Source: Lycium barbarum
Taxonomy: Eukaryota; Streptophyta; Magnoliopsida; Solanales; Solanaceae
DNA: 64,000 nucleotides
Direction of reading: 5' to 3'
Assembly: GCF_019175385.1 (NCBI RefSeq)
Contig: NC_083341.1
Location: forward strand, 90,050,321 to 90,114,320
The notes under the pieces are model-generated. The model was given only the letters and a program-made list of their open reading frames with translations. It was not told the DNA's origin and did not search any database. Made by a program: the position numbers and the translations under genes. Shown here piece by piece: positions 34,503-45,260 of this stretch. The first letter of the stretch is position 1. Each line of letters begins with the position of its first letter.

Positions 34503-37500
34503 CCGGATAGGAGATTTGACCGCTCCTTTCGGTTGGGACAGGGTCAAAGTTCGAGGGCTTCAGGTTCCCAGTTTGAGGGTGATTATAGTCAGGGGAGACC
34601 CCCAGTTCCACAATGTAGTCGGTGCCACAAATTACACTCAGGGCCGTGTCACTAGGACACAGATGCTTGTTACGTTTATGGACAGACTGGGCATTTGATG
34701 CGAGATTGTCCCTCGCGGTATGGTAGAGGTGGAGTTCCGCCCACAGGCGCAGATGTTGGTTCTTCATCAGTACGCCCGACAGCACAGACTCCCCAGATGA
34801 CAGCAGGCCGAGGCAGAGGTAGAGGGGCTGCATCTACTTCAGGTGCCACTCAGCCCCGAGTGTATGCTTTAGCGGGGCGACAGGATCTCGAATCCTCCCC
34901 AGACGTTGTTACAAGTATATTTTCTATATTCTCCCGTGATGTGTATGCATTGATAGCTCCGGGGTCTACATTCTCTTATATTACCCCATATGTTGCTGGT
35001 TGTATTGGGGTGAAACCCGAGTTAATTAAACCTTTTGAGGTACTTACTCCGGTTTGTGATCCCGTGATAGCAAGGCAAGTGTAGAAAAATTGTGTCATTG
35101 TGATATGTGATCGTCAAACCAAAGCTGATTTGATTGAGCTGAAAATGATAGATTTCGACGTAATCATGGGTATGGATTGGTTGGCCTTGTGCTATGCGAA
35201 TGTTGATTGCCGCACAAAAGTGGTTCGATTTCAATTTCCGGGAGAGCCCGTACTTGAATGGAAGGGTAACACAGTATCTCCAAAGGGTAGGTTTATTTCC
35301 TACCTTAAGGCAAGAAAGATGATAGCTAAAGGCTATATTTACCATCTAGTTCGAGTTCATGACACAGAAGCAAAGTCGCCAACATTTCAATTTGTTCCAG
35401 TGGTGAATGAATTTGCGGACGTATTTCCAGATGAACTTCCAGGTCTTCCTCCAGAAAGGGAAATTGATTTCGCCATTGATGTGTTGCCGGACACCGAGCC
35501 CATTTCTATTCCTCCTTATCGAATGGCTCCAGCAGAATTGAAAGAGCTAAAGGTGCAGCTGAAAGTCTAGCTTGAAAAGGGGTTCATTAGACCCAGTGCA
35601 TCGCCGTGGGGAGCACCGGTCTTGTTCGTGAGAAAGAAGGACGGTTCCCTACGAATGTGTATTGACTACAGGCAGTTGAATAAGGTGACGATAAAGAATA
35701 AATATCCTCTCCCGAGGGTTGACGACTTGTTTGATCAGCTGCAGGGTGCCAAATGGTTTTCCAAAATTAACTTGAGGTCAGGTTATCATCAAGTGAGGGT
35801 TAGAGAAGAAGATATCCTAAAAACGGCTTTCAGAACAAGATACATCCACTATGAATTCCGAGTAATGTCATTTGGGTTGACTAATGCTCCGGTCGTGTTT
35901 ATGAATTTCATGAATAATGTATTCAGGCAGCTCTTGGATTTGTTCGTGATAGTATTCAGCGATGATATTCTGGTGTATTCTCGCACAGAATCCGAACATG
36001 CAGATCATTTGCAAATTGTCCTTGGAATTCTTCGAGCCCGAGAATTATATGCAAAATTTTCTAAGTGTGAGTTTTGGCTGAATTCTGTAGCATTCTTGGG
36101 CCATATTATTTCAGATGATGGCATTCGAGTCGACACCCAGAAAATTGAAGTTGTGAAGACTCGGCCGAGGCCTACGACGCCTACAGAAGTTCGTATTTTT
36201 CTGGGATTGGCCGGTTATTACAGGAGATTCGTAGAGGGATTCTCGTCTATTTCAGCCCCATTGACGAAGCTAACTCAGAAGTCCGCTAAATTTCAGTGGA
36301 ACGATGCATGTGAGCATAGTTTCCAAGAGTTGAAAAAAAAATCGACTTTAGCTCCAGTGCTAACACTCCCAGGAGGGCCAAATGGCTATGTTGTGTATTG
36401 TGATGCTTCCGGAGTGGGATTTGGATGCGTATTAATGAAACATGGTAGAGTTATTGCTTACGCTTCGAGATATTTGCGGAAACATGAAAAGAAATATCCC
36501 ACTCATGATCTTGAATTGGCTGCGGTCATTCATGCGTTGAAGATATGGAGACATTATTTGTATGGTGTGCACGTCGATATCTATACAGATCATAAGAGTC
36601 TCCAATATATTTCAAACAGAAGGTGTTAAACCTGCGGCAGAGGCGGTGGTTAGAATTATTGAAGGATTATGATGTGAATATTTTATACCACCCTGGAAAA
36701 GCGAATGTAGTAGTCGATACGCTTAGCCGCCGATCCATGGGCAGTCTATGTGAAGTCCCTCCAGAAAAGAAAGAAATGGTTCGTGAGCTCCATCAATTAG
36801 CTAATCTTGGAGTACGTTCGTTCCATTGATTCGGGTAGTGCAGGTATTAGCATTAATGACCCCACAGTTTCATCTTTGAATATAGAAGTGAAGGAACGGC
36901 AGTATGAAGACTCCCAGTTATGCCAGTACAGAAACTTATTTCATAAAAAGGAGAAGTCACCATTTGAAGTTTCCACAGATGGGATTCTTAGATACCGAGG
37001 CAGACTATGTGTGCCGGATGTGGCAGAATTGCGCCTACGGATTCTAGAGGAAGCACATTATTCTCGGTATTCTATTCATCCAGGTGCAACCAAAATGTAT
37101 CAGGATCTCAAATTGCTATATTGGTGGGATGGCATGAAGAGGGACATAGCAGTATTCATAGCACAGTGTCCAAATTGCCAACAAGTAAAAGCCGAGCATC
37201 AAAAGCCAGGAGGATTATTACAGGCAATGGAAATCCCTACTTGGAAATGGGAAGTAATCAATATGGATTTTATTGTGGGATTTCCCCGTTCACGAGGGAA
37301 ATATGACTCTATATGGGTAATCGTGGACAGACTCACAAAAGCAGCTCATTTTCTTCCAGTTAGAACCACGTATTCAGCGGAATATTATGCTAGGTTGTAC
37401 TTAAAAGAAATTGTGCGACTTCATCGAATTCCATTATCCGTTATTACAGAAAGAGGGGCACAGTTTACAGCCAAGTTTTGGAAGTCCTTCCAAGAAGGTC

Positions 37501-38339
37501 TTGGCACTCAAGTCAAGCTCAGCACGACATTTCATCCACAGACTGATGGATAAGCCGAACGTACTATCCAGACCTTGGAGGATATGCGACGGGCATGTGT
37601 GCTGTATTTTGGTGGTAGCTGGGACGAACATTTACCCCTTATTGAATTCGCATACAATAATAGCTACCATTCCGGTATTCAAATGGCTCTGTATGAAGCA
37701 TTATATGGAAGAAAGTGTAGATCTCCAATTGGATGGTTTGAAACCGGAGAAACACAATTAATAGGCCCCGAATTGATTCAACAAGCAGTCAAAAAAGTTA
37801 AAGTGATCCGAGACCGACTGTTGACAGCTCAAAGTCGCCAAAAGTCTTATGCAGATAAACGCCGGCGAAACATGGAATTTCAGGTTAATGATTGGGTATT
37901 TCTGAAAGTATCGCCAATGAAAAAGGTGATGAGATTTGGCAAGAAAGGGAAGTTAAGTCCTAGATACATTGGACCCTATAAAATTGTCCATAAAATGGGT
38001 CATGTAGCCTATGAACTGGACTTGCCTTCGAAGCTTGAAGCAGTTCATCCAGTCTTCCATATTTTGATGCTCCGCAAGTGTGTCGGACATCCCACAAAGA
38101 TTGTCCCGATAGATGATGTGCAGGTGACAGAAAAGCTAACCTATGAAGAAGTGCCTATGGCCATTCTAGACAGGCAAGTGCGGAAACTTCGAAATAAAGA
38201 AGTAGCGTCAGTTAAAGTCTTGTGGCGAAACAATAACCGAGAGGAAATAACGTGGGAAATGGAAGAGAGTTTGAAGTCCAAGTACCCGTACTTATTCCAA
38301 CACCCAGGAGAAATTAAGGGTGAAAAGCCAACAACATAA
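34503..38339 (+). pseudogene. gag-pol of D, second part: decayed
   Basis: Continues the gag of D. Breaks: stops at 34653, 35082, 35568 and 37551; a one-base deletion near 36610 (after the RNase H motif TDHKSLQYI); and a compensating shift near 36825. Several key residues are changed. The second knuckle reads CYVYGQTGHLMRDC, with the second Cys lost. The protease motif reads IAPGS, so the catalytic Asp is lost. RT motif A reads [10 protein letters not shown], Asp to Asn. The YIDD-type box reads FSDD, with the Asp pair kept. The second integrase Asp is Glu (TERGAQF). The end VLWRNNNREEITWEMEE is chromodomain-like. The 37551 stop replaces the same Gln codon as the 30444 stop in E. Element C was inserted 11 bases after the stop codon. 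Confidence 0.93.
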
Positions 38340-38345
38340 GGTATG

Positions 38346-38350
38346 CATGC
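38346..38350 (+). other. Target-site duplication of C, left copy (CATGC)
   Basis: CATGC precedes the TG of C and is repeated at 47759-47763. Confidence 0.93.
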
Positions 38351-40843
38351 TGTTATAACCCGTATATTTATACGTCGAACCATTCGCAAGCAAATCGACT
38401 CAAGTTAAAGGCAGAGTTATTTTCGGACACGAAATAGAAACCTTTAATTTTCAATTTTAATTAAAAAATAAATTGTTTATAAATTTTATTTAGTGTAAAA
38501 ATATTATTGGAGATTAGGGATTAATTAATTGTGATTAGATTACTAAGTAAGATTTAGTGATTAATTAATTTAATCATTGAGAGTGGGCCCCACCCGAAAA
38601 ATAAAAAATAAAATAAAACAACTCAAGAAAATAATTTAATGAGTCACAAGGAGGGGGGGGGGGGGGCACGTGTCTACACATGGGAAACCATATATAGGTT
38701 GTTGGCAAGTGAAGAAATCAACAGTTGATTTCATTTTTGCAAAAACAATTTGCTTAAGAAAAAAAAAAAGAGCAGCCATGGCTGCTACTGTTGACGGCCA
38801 ACCATGGCTATTTTTTTAAAAAACAATTGCTTTGATTTAATTCCAAGGTTATTTACAAGTTGAAGGAGGTAATAGCAACATTGGATATTGAATCGAGGAA
38901 GAAGAAATTGCGAAATTGGAGCAATTAAGAGTAGAAATTCCTCCGAGAAAATTAAGGTAAGATTTTCTTGTTTTATGGTGTAATTGTGTTAATAGTGTTG
39001 TGATGAAGTTATTAAAATTGGATCGGACGAAATTGGAATTAAGAAAATGCATGAAATCGATGCTATAGGGAATTGTGGGTTGAAATGGATTTAGAAAGGT
39101 TGTTGGGTTGTTAGAATTGTTATGGGCTGAATTGTGAGAATTTTATATATATATATTTCTGTTGTTGGAATTTCTGTGTTAACAGGAGAATAATTGAAAA
39201 TTTGGGTTAGGCGAATAATATAGGGGAAATGCTGCCCGATTTTCGTTAAATCCTTAATAATGAAAAACCCTAAACGAGAATGTATAGGTTAAAGAACAAG
39301 ATCTATAAAGTGATGGGCTATGGATTTATGAGCTAAAAAGTATAGCTACTGACGATAACATTACTTTTATGTTAAATAGGCTAAAAGAGCGACAAAGCGA
39401 ACGGTTTTGCGATTAGTCGTCAACAGGTATGTAAAGCTGTCCCTTCTTTATTTTGGCATGTCTTAGATTTAAGTGATGAATGATATGAACTTTGGGATAA
39501 TTCTATTCATAAGTTCCGAGTGTGATTCATGATTCTTATTCACATCTTGATGCTAGAACTCTTAACTGATTGAGTTTCCCCTCGAGTCCTCTATACGTTG
39601 GATAGTAGTTGGTGTGTGAAAGTTCCTATTCTTAAAGACTCTGTAATGATTAATGTCCTTGACTTCCAACAATTGTTTTGTATTATCTTGGCACATGACG
39701 TATGATTCCTGAGGCTTTATTTGGTATAGTTCCTATTGACATCCATACTTACCATGACTACTGTCTTGATATTCGAGTGTTAGTTAGTCCACTTATTCTG
39801 TTGAGTCTCAGATGATGATGTAGTTCCATATAGTTGCTCATGATATTCTACTCGTGCTTACTGTTATGGTATCATTCACCGAGTCCCGGGCCGGGTATGT
39901 TATCGTGCACAGTGTCGCTGTATTATTCACTGAGTCCCTTGCTAGAGGGCCGGGTACGGTATATGTATATGATGATGATATGATTATGGCACCGAGTCCC
40001 ATGATGGGCCTGGTATGGTATACGTGTACACGACTTTATTCACCGAGTCCCATAATGGGCTGGGTACGGTATATGATAATATATAATATGATCTTATTCA
40101 CCGAGTCCCATAAAGGGCCGGGTATGGTATATGATAATGATAAGCATGATGGTAGTTCGTAAGGCACAGGTACAGTGATTTCTTGATTATCATACTTTTC
40201 CCCTGGAATCTCTATTTCAGTTATGATCATTTTTACTGTATTTCATGCTTTATATACTCAGTACATATTCCGTACTATCCCCCTTTCTTCGGGGGGCAGA
40301 GTTTCATGCCAGCAGGTACACATAGTTGGTTTGGTGATCCTTCGGCATAGGACTTCTACTCAGCTGTCTTGGAGAGCTCTGTTGTTCCGGAGGCTAGAAT
40401 TTTGGTACAGATCTTATTATGTGTATGTATATGTTTATCCAGGGGTACGGCGGGGCCCTGTCGCGTCATATTTCGCTATCGATACTCTTAGAGGTCTGTA
40501 GACATATGTGTGGGTTGTGTATAAGTTCTGTTCAGCTGTGTCTATACGATGTGCTATGATATAATGTCCGGCTATAGTTGCAGCCTTGCCAGCTTGCATA
40601 TGACATGGTATTGATGTGTAGTGGCAGCCTTGTCGGCTTGCGTATCATTTTATGAATTGATCAGTTGTGACTCCTCAGGAGATAGCTTATCTGAATATAC
40701 ATATATGATGACGCTATGAACTTTCCGAGTTCTTTTGTGAAGTTCCATATTGTTCGTAGTTTCAGTTTGACTATATCTGATAGGTATGTATATGGGTGTC
40801 TAGGTCGGGCACTAGTCATGGCCTACGGGGTTAGGTCGTGACA
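38351..40843 (+). repeat. 5' LTR of C
   Basis: Contains a 15-base G run, G-box and TATA box (38652-38696), AAGGTAAGA (GT at 38957), GCTGCCCGATTTTCG (39229), AGGTATGTAAAG (39426), five GAGTCCC...GGGCCGGGTACGG blocks (39880-40130), the hairpin module (40246-40322), GGTACGGCGGGGCCCTG (40444), GGCAGCC motifs (40580, 40625), and the end GGTCGTGACA. Confidence 0.93.
38667..38696 (+). promoter_or_regulatory. G-box and TATA box of the C LTR
   Basis: CACGTGTC at 38667 is a G-box of the kind bound by plant bZIP and bHLH factors. It lies 18 bases before TATATA (38691). A run of about 15 G precedes it. The 3' LTR repeats the set (CACGTG 45581, TATATA 45604). The promoter role is inferred from position and motifs. 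Confidence 0.6.
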
Positions 40844-40847
40844 AAAG

Positions 40848-40859
40848 TGGTATCAGAGC
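40848..40859 (+). promoter_or_regulatory. Primer binding site of C
   Basis: TGGTATCAGAGC four bases after the LTR end, identical to the coding elements. Confidence 0.92.
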
Positions 40860-41044
40860 AGTTCGTCCTCGGAATATCTACAGACCGTGTCTAGTAGGGT
40901 CTTGTTTATCGGTGTGTTGTGCACCACATCTATAAACAGGAAGCTACAGGACATTTAGGATGTTACCTTTCTTTCATATCTAAGATCGTGCGATAGAGCC
41001 CAACCATAGGAAATGAAATTCCTTATACTAACCTTTTATTTCAG
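40860..41044 (+). other. Conserved leader of C
   Basis: Matches the leaders of A (6025-6211), E (26165-26354) and, more loosely, D (24050-24236). Shared blocks are GTCCTCGGAAT, CTAGTAGGGTCTTGTTTATC, GTGTTGTGCACCACATCTAT, AGGAAGCTACAGGACATTTAGGA (in part) and GATCGTGCGATAGAGC. It ends in the acceptor-like TTATTTCAG, where the others have their gag ATG. C has CTG there. Retention in a non-coding element suggests a packaging or splicing role. Confidence 0.75.
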
Positions 41045-44000
41045 CTGAAGAGCGACATCGACAGAAGAAAGCGACCGATGATATTGGAAGCTACACAGTA
41101 CGCAGGTAAGCAATGGTGCGGAAGAGACATGTCGGATAAGGTAAGAATATTGAAATATGATTGAAATGTAAAGTTGAAGGATGAAAGAGAAGGTAGATAG
41201 GAAGGTATAACAGGACAGTTCGTTAAAGGATTAGGTACGTCTCGAGGTGCGATATGTGAGGTAAGTACTGACACCTTTATACTTTTACTGGAAATTGGGA
41301 GCCTTGTGCGGCTATGATACGATAGGATATATGTGTATATTTGTTGGCCCTGTGAGGCATTGTTGGTATTTCCTGCGTGCAGGTTCTGGGATAGTAAGAA
41401 GTACAGAGGAAACTCTGCCCAAATATTACCAAAAGTTGGAAAAAGGAAGAGAATGAGATATAAGTTCATAATATGTTTTGAAGGTTGATACCGACAAGGT
41501 AAATTTATTATGTTGGACTAAAACTTTAAGAAATACCCCCACGTCATCCATAAGAGGCATCATTCTTATTTGGGAGACCTTGTTTTGAAGAAGCATATAT
41601 GAGCAGCGAATTCGCAATTCATTTGAACGGACCAGAATACGTTCCAACCACATTTTGCCTTAGAAAAAGCTCATGTTGTAGGGAAAAAAAAACGTCCAGC
41701 AATTAAGTTTCACTTTATTGGAAGAGTACAAAGCATACGACAAGTAGTTTGTGAACTAAATGGTTCGCTCACGACCCAAGAACAAATATGGAGGTAAACT
41801 ATGTGAATCAAATACTAGAAATCCTGTGGGGCTTGTCAGATTCTAGTTTTCTTCTGGTGGTGGTTGGAGAATGCTTCATAGTAACATTTTATTAGTTCTT
41901 AATCAACTAATTGGAGATGGAATTTGTGGAGGGAAAACTCAAACTTGTGGGATGTCTAGGATCATGTATTTCATATGTTGTTGGCGAAATGCTAGGATGA
42001 TTCGGAAGGGCTTGTGATACTAAGGGATGATTTAGAATAAGGTGGCAACTGGTAACAAAATATTTTACTGAGGTATCGAGTAGACCGATAAGTAGGGATA
42101 AATTATGAAGAATTTACAATTAAAAGGAGTAATAGTATGAGTGAGATAAAAGTACGGAGAAGGAGGAGTTATGACAAGTCATGAAGGTATTGATAAGACA
42201 GCTTGGGAGATACTAAGGGTAGGATCGATCAGAAAGGGTGAAGGGTTAAGTACGCCTAGTCTGCAGAATGTAATTAAAACATAGTAAAAATCGCGAATAA
42301 GATTAAGAAGTGTTACGTTATAGGATGGATTACGAACAGGATGTGATGTGAATACCATAAGGATTGCTCTAGAAATGAATAAAGCCTAGCAAGGAAGTAA
42401 CTAAAGAATACGGTGTGATTAGTGTGAAACGGAAAAAGCAAATGTAGAACGAATAAGAAAGACTTACAAAGTTCTACAGGGAAAGTTCAGAATAGAGATC
42501 AACTGGTAACGAAAGTGGAAGCGAGCACAGGAAGAGAAGGAGTTAATTGAAAGAAGAAGATAAGAAGAAAGCGAGTGGGATTATAGTAAAGCGATGTGTT
42601 ATGACGTATAGCTAAGAAAACGAGTAATATAAGCAACAAAATTGTGAAAGCCCAAACTAAGGGAAGATTAGCAACGGGACAGAATGAATGCCGGAAATGA
42701 CTAGTATGATAAGAACAAATAGGGATGAACATGATATACTATGAAATAAGAAAGGGGTTATGTAGATGTAGTGTTTTCTGAAGTATACAGGAGTAGCGTA
42801 AGAATCCTCGTGTACAGAATAAAAGATGGATATAGACTGGAGAAGTGAAAGCAATACTAAAGGAAGCACTCAAGACAGATGTAATTAATGGAGTATGAGT
42901 ATAGGATAAAAGGGAAATGTATAGCTACAAACTTAAGGTGTAGTACGACGAAAAAGTGATGAGACAAGACCATTATTAAAACGAATTTGATATGATTTTG
43001 AGTAAGTTAGAAGTTAGCGTGGATGTATGACAAGGGAGAAAAAGCAGGAGGCATAAAGGAGTACTGCATGTCTATGACTGCACCTCGGAAATGGTGAAAT
43101 CCTTAAAGGACAAGGATTGCGGATTTGCGAAACAACTGATGTATTATAAATTTATTAGAAGAAATAGACGATATCCGTTGGGATAAAGATAGTGTTATGA
43201 GAAAGATTGAGACACTTTTCATCAGAATATAAGTGCTACCGAATGGAGAATTTGAAATGACTATAAGCACTAGCTAATTACTGATTGGAATGAATGGAAT
43301 GTGGCTTTGGATAAATTGCAACATAAATTACAATACTCAAGTACCAACCATTAGATTAGATTTTATACTATATATCGAGAGTTCTCATCACCTCGTGATG
43401 GTGTTAAGGTTTCGTACATGGGTAATCTAAGTTATAGATGATAAAGAAAAGACATGGATATGACGCAGTATACTAAATGTATTGGAAAAGGAATCGTAGG
43501 AGTTTTAAAATTGGAAATGGAGGCATAGAGCGGAATACAGGTAGGTAATGATGTGAGTACACCCAAAAGGGGGGAAGCGGATGCGAGAAATGCAAGTGCA
43601 AGGTGAAATCAACTGGCACTGTAACACGTTTAATGTGAACACTTAAACTTCAAGTGAAATCTCTTGCTGAAACTGGTTAGTAAGATTTGAAAGCCAACAA
43701 TAAACGGATAGAAGTCAGGATGGTATTTGAGACAGCGCTGAGAATTATTGGTAAAGATCTTGGATAATATGATATCAGAAGGTGGACGTTACAAAAGGGA
43801 AGAATACGACAAGAGAATGGTAACAAGTAACTTAAAGGATATTATAAGGGATAGCAAGGCTATACTGTATTAAAGGTTAAGATGTTGGCAACAGAGTTAT
43901 TGGCTAATGACATTGTAACACATAAGTAGCAAAAGAGAAAGGAAAGGGGTATGACAAGAAAGGCTACAAACGAGTTTTAGTATGGATATATAAAGCAGAA

Positions 44001-45224
44001 TGAACCAGGAAAAGGGAAGACTCTGACTAAGATTAGGTACACTTTATGCAAATTGTACAAGAATAGTTATGCAACCTACGAATATTTGTATGCTAAGGAT
44101 GAGACCAAGTAAGTACTTGATAAGAAGAGTAAGAATTCAGTAACAACAATATGGTTGTGATATTTCGGATATATCAGAGAGAGGTATAAGATGGTTTGAG
44201 GCAAAACTACAGAAATATAATTAGTACTGAGGGCAAAAGACATAGTTGAACCTTGATATCAATTGAAAGATATAAGAAAAGAATATAGGGTCTGCATAAA
44301 GACTAGCGAGGCGATGCTAAGGTATTTTCCGGACTGATTTGAGAACCTACACCTACTCGTGTAAAGATTGCAATAAGATACGTGATAGGAGAGCTAAGAG
44401 CAAATTGGAGTAAAGGGGGCAATAGAAGAGTTGGGTCAAAAATAGAGTAACGACACGAGATAATACGCCTAAAGTATTGCCAGTTAGGGTAAAAGAAATT
44501 ACGAAATGATTTAACCGAGACAATTAAAACAAGCAGGTTACTGGTCACTGGATGGCAGTAAAGCTATAATATGAGGGGACCCTAGCGCTAATTGATAGCC
44601 AACCCTAAAGATCGAGATCAAGAAGTAAAAGTAGGTAATAGTTAAAGACCTTTAAAAGAAAGTCAGAAAGTGACACATGATGCTGAGGATTCCAGAATAC
44701 GGACTGTAACAGCGGAGTAAAGCAAGGATATTGGAGTACAAAAATATCATCCTCTGGGAAATTTCATTTTACTCGTAAAACCTGCGAAGGGTCTACAGGT
44801 TACCAGAGGCATGCGATACTCCAGGGATATTAAAGTCTAATGAACCGACGAGGGACGTCTTCACGTTATAAAAATCACATTTAAAGAGTCTAGCCTTGAC
44901 TATTTGTACCATGAATACAAGTCCGAATCAATTGATAATAGTACAACTGAATAGTATGCAGATAAGAGAGACAGTAACACTTCAGCAGAACGGCTCGAAA
45001 TACAACTGATAACCAACTGTGAAACAAAGAGAAGAGTAAAGGAAATGACGTGGAATAATTACTTCGAGAAGCAACAGAAGGAGGAAATATTACAGGAATG
45101 ACTGTGTAGAGGCTTGGAATGCGTTATAACGAATTATAGCGAATCGACCAGTGGAAGAGGTATGTGAAGGGCATAATTAAATAAGAGGACACTTGAGAAA
45201 GTATTGGGAATTCAGGATCAGTTT
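41045..45224 (+). other. Interior of C: non-coding, no gene recognised
   Basis: About 4.2 kb of purine-rich sequence with stops in all frames. I could not find capsid, RT or integrase motifs. The block at about 41344-41437 (GGCCCTGTGAGGC...GGAAACTCTGCC) matches the 3' untranslated parts of D and H and the end of LTR K. From about 43792 onward it matches the interior of B. Short minus-strand frames (41041-41469, 42499-42869, 44303-44548) have no recognisable similarity and are not supported as genes. Confidence 0.7.
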
Positions 45225-45260
45225 AACATTCGAGGACGAATGTTCTAAAGGGGGGAAGGA
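45225..45260 (+). promoter_or_regulatory. Hairpin and polypurine tract of C
   Basis: AACATTCG, AGGA, CGAATGTT (45225-45244), then CT and the purine run AAAGGGGGGAAGGA to the 3' LTR. Confidence 0.88.

Noticed and set aside
34446..34655. Frame starting in the end of LTR E and running into D gag as a possible fusion gene
   Set aside because: An accidental start in the LTR; the insertion of E is proven by the GGTTT duplication.
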